64,000 nt of DNA from Tupaia tana. Its lineage: Eukaryota; Chordata; Mammalia; Scandentia; Tupaiidae. Both the position numbers and the translations under genes were made by a program. Positions 11,276 through 23,617 of this stretch are shown piece by piece (the first letter of the stretch is position 1; each line of letters starts with the position of its first letter). The stretch is taken from positions 65,013,027-65,077,026 of the forward strand of contig JAKSZU010000008.1 in assembly GCA_026018925.1 (NCBI GenBank), read 5' to 3'. The notes beneath the pieces are model-generated. The model saw only the letters and a list, made by a program, of their open reading frames with translations, had not been told where the DNA came from and ran no database searches.

Positions 11276-12590
11276 GAAAAATGAAAGCATGTATTGAAAT
11301 ATTTGAAAATATTGCCACTCTGAAAAGAATTTTAACTGTGTAAAATATATGATAGTATACAAAAACCAGTAGGTGTCTCTCGTGTTCTATTTTTTAAAAA
11401 TATAGCCTCAAAACCTACTAGATATAAGAATATATAAAGGGGAAAATAGTAAAACGGTTGGCAGTGTAAAAGTAATGACAGCTTTGCTTTCTGCTTATAT
11501 TCAAACGAAAGAATAGGGGTGCTTATTCTTGTTCCACGTGCATAAAAAGTATATTATATGGTCAACAGAATGATAACTTAGCCAATCCTTGAATTGCAAA
11601 GCACATTCTCAGGTCTCCTACTTTACATTTGCAACCTTATTATATCTGTTAAAATTAATGGTGCTCCACATGAATTTGTAATAATCTGGAAAATCGTTAC
11701 AAATACCCATGATCCATGCATACATTCTTTAAGAAACCTGTAATGTTCATTCAAAAGATTATAGATCTGTGATGCTGTTCATTTCAACCAATTTTTGTTT
11801 TAATGTTGACATGCATCATTTGACTAAATAATCTATCAAACTAAACAGGCAAAATTGTGACGATAAAATTTACATCGGCCTATGAAAAAAGAGTTTATGA
11901 TTTGATTCAGAATGCCATCACTAGGCACAAATGACCACACACGAAGAAATACAGTGCAAAGAAGTTGTGAGAGTAGATGCAAAATATTTAGACCAAATTA
12001 AAATTGAACTAAATATACGTTGTTCAGGAATCAAATTGAAAATGAAGTATGGCTGTGTAATCAGAAAGATATGGACATGAAATCAGAAAAGAAGTTCTTT
12101 TTCAATTCCTCAGAGCAGTATTCTTCTTTGGAATTCTGTAGGTGTCACTGGTTTAAATATGTATGACTTTTTAAAGTTGTAATTATGGATCAAAAGATTA
12201 AAAGATCTTGCTAAATTTTGGTCATGTGTATATAATTGAGGAATGGCAAAAAACCTCCTAGCTAATAGAAATCAATCTTATTTTCCAATATCTAAACTCT
12301 AAAATGAAAAGAAATCAGCTATACCAATGAAGAAACTTGCTGAAACAAATGAAGAGACACAATATATTTCCTTGATGTATTATTACATTAGCACTTCAAA
12401 ATGTAAAACATTGTTTTAGCACAAGACAATGCAAATGAATAGTTTTATGTTATTGTAGAAAAATAATACCAAAAGATTTCTAATATAACTGGGGAGAAAA
12501 GGTAACTGGGAGAAAAAAATGCAACTGAAAACAAACCATATCATAAGCAGTTAAGAAGAACAATAGAAATATAATTATATTTAATATCAA
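11276..12590. other. AT-rich DNA, nothing recognised
   Basis: No class could be assigned. No splice-flanked open frame was found. Confidence 0.5.
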
Positions 12591-12737
12591 AGGTAATATA
12601 GTTACTCATAAAGAAAAGTGGTTACCAGGGACTAGGGATAGGAAAAATGGAGAAATGTGGATCAAAGAGTACAAATTTCTAGTTATATAATGAATACATT
12701 TTGGAGACCTAATGTACAGTATGGTGGCTGTGGTTAT

Positions 12738-12773
<36 letters not shown>

Positions 12774-12810
12774 TATTCTATGCTTAAAATTTGCAAAGTA
12801 CCAACCTAAA
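12591..12810 (+). mobile_element. Ancient L1 (L1MA/B-like) 3'UTR piece
   Basis: AGTGGTTACCAGGGACTAGG, GGAGAAATGTGGATCAAAG, TACAAATTTCTAGTTA and ACAGTATGGTGGCTGTGG match the GGTTACCAGAGGCTGGGG...GTACAAAGTTACAGTTA...ATAG region of old L1 3'UTRs. An AAT microsatellite has grown inside it. Confidence 0.8.
12740..12772 (+). repeat. (AAT)n microsatellite
   Basis: About 11 uninterrupted AAT units, within the L1 3'UTR where the ancestral sequence is AACAATAATTTATTG-like. Confidence 0.95.
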
Positions 12811-14627
12811 AAAAACAAAAGCTTAAGGCACAATAATAAAAATGAAAATGGCCTATCTGAGCCAGAGTTTAGGATGATAGGTAAATTTAGTATAAGCTAT
12901 GTGTGACAGATGACACTGTCCCGTCTTTTTAAGGACAAGTTACTGGTTATGTTGAAAACATGTATTTAATGGGTCTTATCTCTCTTGCTCTATAAGAGGG
13001 TCGGATTTTTTTTTGTGATTTCATAATCTCTTGGCGTATTGCCTGTGATGTGCATCACATTTTGGTTTAAATGCTGATGCAATGATGAAAGTGTTTTCTC
13101 TACTACTGTGATAGAGAACATTTCTGGATTGGAAGAAAAGTTGTTTTTAACTGTAATTCTACAACATAATCACATGCAAAATGTAACCTTCACCTATTTC
13201 CCTATCTTCTCCTGAGTCAAGATCAACATATCAAAGAAATCTGATTTTACTTTTGTGGGGGCAAGGAATTCATGCTTTGATGTTCTGTAAAAAATTGTTA
13301 CTGACAATAAAGTAGATTAACAAGAGTAAAGGCATATAAATTTCATTTAACATGCGTGGAAGAAAATCACAGCAGTGTGACTATCCTATCCCTCTATGGG
13401 GTACTGAGAGTAGGCTTCATAATTTAGCCCTCCTTCGCTCTCCCTTTTCATCCTATCTACCTGAATCCCAGCTGTCAGTCTGGCTGGGTCTTCTGGATGT
13501 CTTGTGGCCATTACCTTCACTATATGGAACTCACCAATGGCCAGGGTCATTCTGAACATATGTACATCCCTCCACATTAACATTACTAGGACATGGGCAT
13601 TAAAACTCTGCTGATTTTGTTCATCAATACACTATCCTTTATCATAACATTCCAGCAATGAATATACAAACCAGGTTCTCTCTCTTAGTGACAGAGAATG
13701 TGAATAGATCTTTAATTGGTTTATTAATGCTTTGTTCTTATTTTATAAAACCTGATCCCATGCTCACTGTAGCATGGACCATTCTCCACCTGGCTGACTG
13801 TAGAATCCCTTTTCCCCAGTGTAAGAAAACTCATGTCTTCTGCTGGACCTCTGAGTGTGCTCTTGGGAATTGGTAAACATTATGGAAAGTTCTCTCAGAT
13901 TTGGGGATCATTCAGAACAGATACATATATGTATATACCCTGCTTCACAGTTAAGGGGGAAGATTGAGTATATAAGAAATTCTTTTGAAGTTTAATAAAT
14001 TGTTATTAGGTGGGAATAAATGGACCCAGAAGTCAGAAATTAACTTGTAAATGGTTTTCTTTAGGATATGGATGAGCCTGAGAGACAGTCAAAATCATCA
14101 AAGAAATTTGTTCAGGGATAGCTGCCTTCTTCCAGTCTCCTGAACTGGAAGATTAGATAAATGAGTTTCATGGAGGGAATGGGATGCAATTGTGTTTTCT
14201 TGGTGTGTCTAGTCTTTCAGAGGATAAGAGCAGGTCAGAGTAAAGCCTCTTCTAGCATCTGTTGACTTTCTAGGTCTTTACTTTAAAATAATCCATTTTG
14301 AAATGAAAGTCTCTGGTTTCCTTCACTTTGTAAGATATGCATTTATCCTATACCTTCTTTCCCCTATAGACTCTTTCTTACAGTCCTCATCTGTTATCTA
14401 CTTTGCTACAATGAGCAGTTTTCCGAGCCTCTAATCATATTCATACTACCAATTATCTGTCAGTAGGCTAGCTAAAATTAATTTGCATCATGTTACCCTT
14501 TGCCATTTTATATACATATTATATACATAGGATGGCCTGGATACATTTTCCTGATTTTGGCTCTGGTCACTCCCTAATTCTAAAAAGGCACCTTGGCAAT
14601 GCCCTGTTATAAAAAATACAAATACTT
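12811..14627. other. Unassigned, moderately complex sequence
   Basis: The stretch from about 12900 to 14400 is less AT-rich than the surroundings. It contains AGAGTAAAGGCATATAAATT, a phrase I associate with old mammalian repeats without being able to name one. Open frames of 65-72 codons at 13352-13876 show no recognisable domain. An ancient LTR or L1 derivative is likely. Confidence 0.35.
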
Positions 14628-14814
14628 TTTTTGTTTTAAATAATTATTTATTTTATTTTATTTATTATCATTTTTTTTTTAATTTGTTATAGGACATGCA
14701 CACTCACCAGAGAGAGAGAAGGAAAGTGAGAAAGCAAACCGCCAGGTTCGGGACTTGAATTGCAGTCAGCTATGTGGGAACCCAACACCAACCACCCTGC
14801 CACCTACTGGCTCC
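14628..14814 (-). mobile_element. Class S SINE
   Basis: The T-rich and TTTA-rich 3' side is followed by AATTTGTTATAGGACATGC, AACCGCCAGGTTCGGGAC and CACCTACTGGCTCC. TATAGGACATGCACACTCACC resembles the class A 3' end, so this copy may be a recombinant of A and S. Confidence 0.82.
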
Positions 14815-14982
14815 TAAACACGTTTTTAATTTCTTTATGATACCTGAAGTATCATCCCTTTCATATGTGGTCCAAAATTCCATTCTAACCACTTGCTATA
14901 GAAGATATCACATTATATTTTGCTTACTTCTCCTTCAGATGAACTCTTTTATGTAGTGTTGTTTTCTCTCAGATTACTGAGA

Positions 14983-15063
14983 AATGGATGCATGGCTGGA
15001 CTGATGGATTTGTGAATGGATGGGTGCTGGGTGAATGGAGGAATGGATGGATAGGTGGGTGGG
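14983..15063 (+). repeat. Degenerate (ATGG)n repeat
   Basis: Repeated GGATGGAT, GAATGGAT and GGGTG units over about 80 bp, with drift. Confidence 0.8.
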
Positions 15064-15189
15064 CTTATATAGTATATATTTATCCTCTGGACCAATTAAA
15101 GGTAAGCTGTAGTCACTAAGTATGAAGCCCTCTTGCCCATACGTACTTCAGTCAGTGAGTACTTGGTATAAGACACTCTCCTACTATGG

Positions 15190-15725
15190 TAGGTAGGTTT
15201 TCCAAATGTGACTCAAAAATATCTCCCAAACTGCATGTCCTCTGCAATATAATCTTGTAATAAGTACATTTATCAAAAAAATGGAGTCTAATTCATCACC
15301 TTGTGGGCCAGGTTTACCCATTCATTTAACAAATAGAGTGGAACAAAAGTGATATTCTAGGATTTAGGAGGCTAATACACTGACACTTGATATTAGAATC
15401 TTTTACTAAGACCTCCACATCATGAAAAGTCCAGACCACATGAAGACACTGTGGACCTGACACTAGCTAAGCATCCAATTGGCATCCAGCATGCAATCCC
15501 ACTCATGGAAGTGAATCACCTTTGGCTACCCTTCAGGCAGGACACACACTTTGTAATACTATAGTCCCTGGCTCTGGAGGCCATCAATGAGAATCCTTCA
15601 TCTGAGTCTACTCAACCCACACAAATGTGGGAAATAATTTCAATGTTACTTTATTTTGTTTGCTTATTTTAGTTCCTAAATTTTGAGATGCTTTGTTACG
15701 GAAAGAAAGTAGCCAGAATATTTCC
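15190..15725 (+). mobile_element. MLT1-type MaLR LTR fossil
   Basis: ERVL-MaLR solo LTR, plus strand. Supporting phrases are CAAAAATATCTCCCAAACTG at the 5' part and AAATTTTGAGATGCTTTGTT at the 3' part, as in MLT1 LTRs. Ancient (pre-placental or early placental age by family) and heavily decayed. No internal region or second LTR was seen. Confidence 0.65.
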
Positions 15726-17581
15726 AAAAATATAGTATAATTATAAAAATCAAGACATTAATATTCATAATAATACTACCAATCTAATCTATAAACATCA
15801 TTGAAATTTTACCTCCTATCCCAATAATGAACTTTATAGCAAAGTATTCTTCTAGGATCACACTGAACATTTATTTGCATGTCTCCTCAGCTACCTTTAA
15901 TCTTGAGCACCTTCTCAGTTTTTTTGTACCTTTAGTGATCTCAATATCTTGAAGAGTCCTAGCTTGTCATTTCATTGAGTATCTTTTAGGTTAAATTTGA
16001 CCAATACCTCTCGTAACCCTCCTTAAATTTGACAGAGTTAGTTACTATATAGATGTGTATAATTAATATTTTGTGGAATTATATTTTTTGGGAAGATGAC
16101 TTAATATTAATACTAGATAAAGTCCTATTTTATACTGTTTTCACCCAATAAGTTTAGCATCTATTGATGATTTTTCTCAGGTCAATTATAACTATTGTGG
16201 TTGTCTAATCATAATTATTTAATTCCATTTGTTCTTAATTATTTTTTTAGCTGACATTTTATAGTAATGGCTAAATTTTTCTTCTCTCACATTTATTTTC
16301 ATATTTATTTTATATAAGTATATAGGTATATACCTATTAATTTTATTTTATGCAATAGGATATAATTTGTCATAATAATTACCTATGCTGACATTCAAAC
16401 TGTCCTCTACTTGGTAAATACATTCTGTATAGGCTGACTTTTATAGGGTTTTAATCTGTCTACACCATTCTTTAAGCACTTCTTTACTTTTTGGACACAC
16501 ACATATATCTTTGACTATTTATATTTTAATTATTTATTTTTATTTTTTTAGCCAAATATAAATTCTTGAAATCTTCAGATGTTACCTTTTCATGCTTTTT
16601 TGTTTATTCCTGATAACTTCCCATAGTACTTTGCCTGCTATAGACACTTAGCACTTGAGAACTGATTTATTGGCTTTGGCAAAGGGCTTTCCTGAGGCAG
16701 AGAGCAAAGCTCTAGTTCTATATCCAGTCTATTTTTGGCCTCACCCTTGATGCTGAATCCCACTACTAGTAGAGCAGAGAGGCTGGTGAACAGAAAAAGT
16801 ATAGGTAGTGGCATTTTAAAATATATACCACAGTTCACACGACTGCTTTCTCAGCTCTCAGGAAGAAAAAAAAAAAAGATTGTGAAAGTAGAAACTAGAA
16901 GTTAAATGCATTCTAATTTTTTAAGTCTATATGACCTTGGAATAACATAGTCATTTAAAACTTCTGAATTTCTTATTTCTCTTCTGCAGGTTTACAAATT
17001 TGTAATGACCCATTCTAACTTCAAGATTTAGGGAGTCACAATTGTTCAAAATAATTCTATTTCATCTTTAAGTAAGATTGAGATATCAGCTATCAAAAAG
17101 AACACAGATTCATCAGGGATTTTTCAGATTCAGAAATAGAAGTTGACTTGTCAGTCACAGGAAGAAGACAAAGCCAGTGATAGTATCTGAGGACTTACGG
17201 GTCGTGTGCTGTCTGTGGGGTTCACACAAAGCTGTCCAAGTTGAATTTTAATAAAAATCTTTCTCACCACTTATAACCAAATTGGCCAAATTTGTAATGC
17301 TATAAGTTAGCAACTATCATATTTATATTAATATTCGAGAAGGACTGGATATCAAGTAATTAATACAAATCTCAATTATTTAGGAATGTTTTTCTTTAAT
17401 ATGAAATTAACAGAACTCATAGTTTAGAGCCTTTCTGATATTTTAAAATAAACTCTACAATTTCATAAATTATGAAAAACTGGTTTGACATATTCATAAT
17501 CTATAATTATTTTGAAGTTTAGTAATAACATATTCTAATCTGCCATTTTTAACTTCAAAACAGTTGCTTTTTCAAGTTTAT
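15726..17581. other. AT-rich DNA, nothing recognised
   Basis: Nearly 1.9 kb. A minus-strand frame of 66 codons at 16638-16838 begins with a hydrophobic stretch, but it has no family resemblance that I know and is probably chance. Confidence 0.45.
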
Positions 17582-17593
17582 AAAAATTTCCTC

Positions 17594-17859
17594 GGGGAAC
17601 CAGCAGTTAGCATAATGGCTATGTCGCTGGACTCCCACGTAGTCGACCGCGGTTCGCGTCTCGGACCCGGTGGCTTACAACTCACGCCGGGCGCGTGTGC
17701 GTGCGTGCCCAAGATCCCGAGAGGAGAATGGAGGAGAAGGGATTGCGGCGTGACCATGCCCCCTGGGGGGTGATTTCTCGCTTTCTGTCTCTATGTCTCT
17801 CTCTGTCTGTCTGGCGAGCGCACGCGCCCTATAGCGAAAAACCTCTCCAAAAAAAAAAA
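17594..17859 (+). mobile_element. Class A SINE, full length, young
   Basis: A perfect 12-bp duplication AAAAATTTCCTC (17582-17593, 17860-17871) flanks it. It is CpG-rich throughout (GTCGACCGCGGTTCGCG, GCCGGGCGCG, GCGAGCGCACGCGCCC). Body block CCCCCTGGGGGG. Confidence 0.96.
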
Positions 17860-17871
17860 AAAAATTTCCTC

Positions 17872-19417
17872 AAAATGAATGAAAGATATTTATATCTAAA
17901 ATTTACTATAAATTTATATATTTTTTAATATTTCTTTGTTTACAATTACAGTATGTTTCAAAAGGTTAGTGTGAGATTTACAAAATAAAAAGTAAGAGCG
18001 CACACAAAAAGCAAACACAATTTTAGGTAACATGATTTTAACATGACTTAGTTACTATGTGTATTATTTTATTTAAAATGCTATTATTTAAGACAGAATG
18101 TGAAAAATATTTTAATATGCCACGTTGTCCTGGGGAAAAATATCTATTAACAGTTTTCCTTTTTTTCTTTAAATAATAACAAAAACTTTATTCTGCTCTT
18201 TAAGATATTCCTTTATTTCACCCCTAGGAAGATATTTCCCTTTGGTGCATAGACCTCTCAACTTATTCACTGGTGCAGAGTTGGGTTTTTAAACTGCAGC
18301 CAATTGAATTGGGATTTGGAGTTGACCTTTAACAGTACAACAGTGCAAGTTTCAACAATTTTCTTCCATTGACAGATAACAATTTTGAAAGACTGTTCTC
18401 ACAGAAAATATTTCTCTACACATTTCATTTCATTTTTAACAATCAGAGATGAGTAAAGATTAATAAACCAATTACTGAATATATTCATAACATCAAATAA
18501 AGCAACTGAATATGTCTGGCATACTAAAGCTATGTACATATGAGACTTTTCTGAAACATTTCTAGCTTTTTCATATTTAACTTCTTCTTTTTAAACTAAG
18601 CTTTGTGATCCATACCCCTAAACTTTGGCAGTCTGTACATCTTATGTTAGTTTTCAAAGGTGATTCTCTTTTTCCTGTGACCATAATACAATTTTTACAA
18701 CATACTTTCCAGATGTATAAAGGAGTATTGTATTCTTTACTGTTAGCTTCTGCATGTTTTCTAGAAACACAACATTTTTTCTAATCACATAATGATAAGT
18801 AGGATTTTCTCAAAATAAAGCTCTTCATTCTAACATAGCTTAAATTTCTCTGGTTATTGGATAATCATTCCTTTATTTTGAGGAATGTTTGATAATTCAA
18901 TATGTAGTTTATTCCATTATAGGAAAAACAAAGCTTCAAAGCACGATTTTTATGATATAATTTTTTAGTTATCAAATACCTGTTACCTAACATGCAGCTT
19001 TACTCCAATTAGACATAGTGTTAGAATTTCCCAACCCAGAAAATTATTTTGCCTAACCAATAGCTTTGGAAAAATCCTGTTAAGTAGGGATATTAAAGGC
19101 AAAGGATATAATATCATGGTTATCTCCTCAGCAACCAGATAATTATGAACATAATTCAGTTTAAATTATAACTGTAGTCCATTGGAAGAAATTGAGTATA
19201 TACAGTATATATTGAATCTGAGCTGATGTCATGCAAATCCAGTAAACAATCAATATGAACATGGGCCAAAAGCTAAAAGAAGAAAGATTTTTCCTTTAGC
19301 CTGACAATTTTGCCTTGTAATAATCTTGAATTTTAGCAATAAATTTTGAATGTTAGGCTTGCAGACTAACACAATTTTGGTTCGCCTATTTTACCTGTGT
19401 ACACAGTTTTGCATTTT
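17872..19417. other. AT-rich DNA, nothing recognised
   Basis: Unique-looking. No repeat family, exon or structured RNA could be supported. Confidence 0.5.
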
Positions 19418-19426
19418 AAAGTTGCA

Positions 19427-19683
19427 CCAGGCCATCAGGTGGCATCGAGGTTAAGGCGCTGGATCCTAGATGGCCAACTGTGTGGTTTGAGTCTCTTACT
19501 CAGCAGCTTGGAAAATCACAATAGACACATGTGTGTGTGCATGCCCAGGAACCAGGGAGGAGAACAGAGAAGAAAGGATTGTGGTGTGGGCACACTCCCT
19601 GAGAGTGATTTCTCACAATGTTCCCCTCCTCCTCTGGTGAGTGCATGTCACTATACCAAAACTAAAAAAAAAAAAAAAAAAAA
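19427..19683 (+). mobile_element. Class A SINE, internally shortened
   Basis: CCATCAGGTGGCATCGAGG head. The middle part has GTGTGTGTGCATGCCCAGG and GAGAACAGAGAAGAAAGG. The block reads ACTCCCTGAGAGT. The CT run is reduced to CCCCTCCTCCTC. A tail of over 20. The target-site duplication is AAAGTTGCA (about 19418) and AAAAGTTGCAG (about 19685). Confidence 0.88.
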
Positions 19684-19849
19684 AAAAGTTGCAGTATAGC
19701 AGCCTAACATTCTGGATGGGCCCAGAGCCTTATGTATGGTATATTAGGGGCTGTATCAGTGATTTTCTTGCTTGTGGTCCAACCTCACCCCCTGGTTTTA
19801 TTTCATTTTTTAATTCCTTCTGTTTTAACTTCTATTTATAAAATGCTAT

Positions 19850-19902
19850 GTGTGTGTGTGTGCACACAGACATATATATATATATGTACATATATATATA
19901 AT
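19850..19902 (+). repeat. (TG)n-(CA)-(TA)n alternating tract
   Basis: TG repeats run into CACACA and then a perfect palindrome centred on GTAC (19873-19899, TA repeats on both arms). It could extrude a cruciform or form Z-DNA. Confidence 0.9.
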
Positions 19903-20204
19903 TTTTTGTAGAAATATTATATCTGAGTTTTGTTAACTTTCATTTCAAACCATCCCTTTCTTATATCTTATCATTTCTGAAATTTTCTTTCTTATTATTA
20001 ATGGTAATTTTTATGCCTTTCATTCTCAATTTTTTTTGCTTCTTTTGCAATATATTTTTCAATGTGCCTTTATCATGGATAAAGCTTCATTTAGTATTGT
20101 CCCTCATTGTTTTTGTCTCTCTTTGCACAATAACTTGTTTGAAGTTCAAACACAATGCCTTTGGCTTCTCATAGTTAAGTAAGACGTGCTCATAAGTAGA
20201 CATG

Positions 20205-20378
20205 ATTTTGTTAACCAGGGAGATCTGGAAATGTCTGGAGATGTTTTTGATTATTCATACTTGTTTGCTACTGGCGCTTAGTGGATAAAAACATAGGATA
20301 CTGCTAAAAAAATAGTCTACAATGCATGAGAGAGCATCCCCCAACCAGAATGGCGGTAGTGTCTAAGCTGAGAAAACT
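20205..20378 (+). mobile_element. MER20 (hAT-Charlie nonautonomous DNA transposon)
   Basis: GAAATGTCTGGAGATGTTTT, TGCTACTGGCGCTTAGTGG, GATACTGCTAAA, CTACAATGCATGAGAGAGC and GCTGAGAAAACTT follow the MER20 consensus in order. The 5' terminal part is worn. MER20 spread in early placental mammals, so this is a fossil shared across orders. Confidence 0.88.
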
Positions 20379-20385
20379 TGGACAA

Positions 20386-21061
20386 AACTTGGAACACAAC
20401 AGTGGGGGTTCTTACTGGCATGCCTCCCAAAGTTCCTTCTTCTGTTGTAATCACAAAATATTTGAAAGCATCTTCATAACTTCTGAATCGCACCTTGTTT
20501 GTTTCCCTTCTATCTCTAGTTTCTCTGTCCATTGCACTTAATGTTTCTATCATTTTCTATTTGAATTTCCCTCCCAGGATTTTGTTTTCACAATAAGCAT
20601 TGCCTAGAGGATTTTAACCTGCAAAGCCGCTCTCAGTTTGAGCTGCTGTTATTAGACTGACATGAAGCTATTTTTCACTTTGTAGGAGAGTACCTATCAG
20701 AGATTGGTGAGTTCTTCAGTTATGAGATCTCTCAGTTCTTCAGTTATGTCTCTGTCTTCCTGTTACCTTCTCCATCCAGTTGCTATACAGCTTACTATTT
20801 AAATTTGACCTCCACCTATTCATATTTTGAGGTTCATTTGTACGTGTTGTTGCTTAGTTTTATTTGGATGTAGTCCAAGACAATTTTAACTAGAGATTGC
20901 ATTTCTATATGAACATCATTTTTTTTTATTTTATAAAGTTCCAAATTCTAAAATATTAAATATTTCCACTTCTTGAGTTATGTTTAATAAATAATATATT
21001 TAAAAATAGGTTGTTAAAGTTTACATTTATGGAAAATGTTTCTTTTTTAGAGCATTATTTA
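20386..21061. other. Unassigned, AT-rich
   Basis: Includes the near-duplicated phrase GTTCTTCAGTTATG (about 20713 and 20736). No class was assigned. Confidence 0.45.
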
Positions 21062-21232
21062 CTTTAAATTTATTCATCATCTTTTATTTTTTAATTTGAG
21101 TAGGAAGAGACAAGAGAAACTAAGAGAGAAGTAAAGGGAAAGTGAGAAAGTAAGCTGCCAGGTCTGGGATTCAAACTGTAGTTGGTCATGTGAGAGTCCA
21201 ACACCACAAACACCACGCCACCTGCGAGCCCT
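21062..21232 (-). mobile_element. Class S SINE
   Basis: TTTTAATTTGAGTAGGAAG end, GTAAGCTGCCAGGTCTGGG junction and CACGCCACCTGCGAGCCC head end. The CT run is AG-rich and broken up by substitutions. Confidence 0.88.
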
Positions 21233-21550
21233 ATTTTATTTTTTTTCAGTATCTTCAACTTGTCCTTCATTTGCTATTAGGCTTATTCACTATTTTCTAA
21301 TATTTTTTCAGTTTCATATAAATTAAAATTTTAAAATTAGCATACAAGTTATGAAATTTGCTTATGTAATTAAGGTCTTACTTTTTAGCTTTTTCTTCTT
21401 TCTACATTCTTGTATTTATTTTGTTGGTTATCATATCTAAATAATTAAGTTGAATCTTTTGTTGCTCAACTTTTAACTTTTAGATTTTCATAGGAATCAT
21501 ATTTATAAGTTTATATAAATACTGCCTTAGTTAAATTTCATTCATATTAC

Positions 21551-22162
21551 AATTGGGGTCATGGTTTGTCCCCCAAAGCTTCATGTTTTAGAATTTGATA
21601 TTGGGAGGCTATGAGTCCAAGTAGGCAGTGATTGTTTCATGATGATCACATCCTGGAGACAACATTTTTATTAATAGATTAAGGATGTAAGGAGAGGGAC
21701 CAGCAAGTAGTGTGATGATTAAGGTGCTGGAGTCCTACATGGTCTACCACAGTTCAAGTCTCATTCCGGAAGCCTGAAACTCTGTCCTTTCAGGTAGAGA
21801 CTGGAGGCCAGCCTCTTTAGAGGGTGAGTTCTCACTTTCCTTCTAACTTTCTCTCTCTCTCTCTCTAGCAAGCGCATGCATGCACTCTGTGGCAAAAACC
21901 TTACACACAAAAAAAAAAAATGTCAAGAGATCCAATGAGTTTAAATCTGGTGAGAAGAGGTTAATTCTTCTGAGGATGAGTTGCTAGAAAAGAGCAAGCT
22001 GCTGGCTCTCTGCACATGCCCACCGTTCTCTGTGCTACCACGAGCCATGTTGTAGGCCAAGGCCTTTGTCCTTTTCAGTCACTAGAACTGTGAGTTTGTA
22101 AATAAATTTCTATTTATAGAAGACAGTTATTGGATGCCCTCCTTTGTTACTATGAAACTGAG
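21551..22162 (+). mobile_element. MaLR LTR fossil (MST/THE1-like), split by a SINE
   Basis: ERVL-MaLR LTR, plus strand. It starts near GGTCATGGTTTGTCCCCCA and ends with CACTAGAACTGTGAG, AAATAAATTTCT and TTGTTACTATGAAAC. It is decayed and appears to be a solo LTR; no internal region was seen. A class A SINE (21696-21919) inserted later. MST/THE1-like structure suggests a mid-age primate-relative or earlier insertion. Confidence 0.75.
21696..21919 (+). mobile_element. Class A SINE inside an LTR fossil
   Basis: GGGACCAGCAAGTAGTGTG head. The start of the body is shortened (no GCCCAAGATCC), with CTCTCTCTCTCTCTAGC and CTGTGGCAAAAACC at the end. The duplication ATGTAAGGAGA (21685-21695) and ATGTCAAGAGA (about 21920-21930) shows it entered the LTR. 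Confidence 0.88.
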
Positions 22163-22515
22163 ATCAAAGTTCTTTATAAAGTCACCCATGTTTAAGTATT
22201 TTTGTTAGCAAAGCAAAAACACATTAAGACAACCAGTTTAAGTTTTCATTAACTTTTAAATTCATTCCAAAATTAACTTTATTATCATTATAAAATTTTG
22301 TTTTTATGCTTTCAATTAGCAATCAGCTTTGTAATTGTTTTACATGTGCTTAAAAATAAAACATGTGCTTTTTAACTTATTTAAAAAAATAAGTTTTATT
22401 CTTTACTGTGTAAATATGGGTTTGTGTGTACATCAGTATTATTAATTACATTTTTAAAACCCTTTGGACCCTTATTAAATTGCTTCATTTATCAATTGTT
22501 CCAAACAGTATTATT
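22163..22515. other. AT-rich DNA, nothing recognised
   Basis: No feature supported. An ACATGTGCTTAAAAATAAA direct repeat is present near 22345-22375. Confidence 0.5.
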
Positions 22516-22759
22516 AATTTTTAATTTTTGCTATAGGGCATGAGAAACAGACAGAGAAAGAAAGTGAGAAAATAACCCCCAACCCTGCCTGAGAGGATGG
22601 ACATGCTACAATTCCTTCTCCTCCACTCTCCAATAAGAATTTGGGGCATGGGTGCACAATTACCCAGCATGTTTTTCAAGCCATAAGGTCCAGGAATCGA
22701 ACTGTTTAGTTGGCCGTCTGGCATCCAGCCACTTCAAACTCTATGCCACTGTCTAGTTC
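22516..22759 (-). mobile_element. Class A SINE, 5' and 3' worn
   Basis: TTTTGCTATAGGGCATGAG end, CTACAATTCCTTCTCCTCC body and CCACTGTCTAGTTCC head. The block is replaced by CCCCCAACCCTGCCTGAG. Confidence 0.85.
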
Positions 22760-23617
22760 CAAACTTACTTCTATATCTCCACAAATGCATGCAGAGTTTT
22801 CAGTTTCTCTACTCTTCCTCAATATTTTACTTAAATACTTTGAGGTTGTTTCCTTATGCTTTATTAACATTTTAAATTATATAGCTTCATTTGGCATTAA
22901 ACCTTATTATCAGGTTGGTACTTTCTGCATCCTTTTTAATGCATTTAACCATAATATCTATTTACTTCATGATAATATAATTATATTAGCTTTTAAAAAT
23001 AATATTTGCCTCATATATATTTTTTTTCCAATTTTTAAACTTGCATTCTGTCTTATTGTTTGAAAATTCTAATATCAGAAGTCCTTGCAGATTGAACTTT
23101 CTTTGTTCTTGTTTATATTAGCTTGTTGCTCCGTGTTTTGAAATGTTTTACTGTGAACTCATACTCGATGCTATTGCCAGGAATGATAAGAGTTTTAATA
23201 GATTTGTGTTCTGTGTCCTTCCAGGGAGAATTTGTTCTTGTATTATTCAGGTGCATGCATTTACCACCAACCTGAGACCACTTTAATTTAGTTTCTCAGC
23301 CAGGCCACTTAGACTCTATGACATTAAACCTTATACTAGTGCGAGTGGAGCATAAAACTTAGAAATTTGTAGAGGAAAACTCTTTCCAATCTTTTTCCCT
23401 ATGTTGAGATGATTGTCTCCTTTTCCCAGGATTCCAGGGTTTCTCTGCCCACTCTCTCACTGATTCACTTTACTTTCCATTTCAGTTTCATAGTAACAAA
23501 GAAGTGTACTTCACTGTATGAACATTAAAGTATAATACATAGGTCTAGGTCCTGACAAAGAACCTTATATCCACCAGGTCCCAAAATTATGTTTCCACTT
23601 TGGAATCCTAATTCTGC
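22760..23617. other. AT-rich DNA, nothing recognised
   Basis: The 117-codon open frame that begins in the SINE at 22710 runs into this stretch by chance. It is isoleucine- and phenylalanine-rich, as expected from AT-rich DNA. Confidence 0.5.

Noticed and set aside
13352-13876. Consecutive open frames of 65-72 codons as exons
   Set aside because: No splice-site arrangement, no protein-like motif and no conservation evidence. The sequence looks like an old interspersed repeat.
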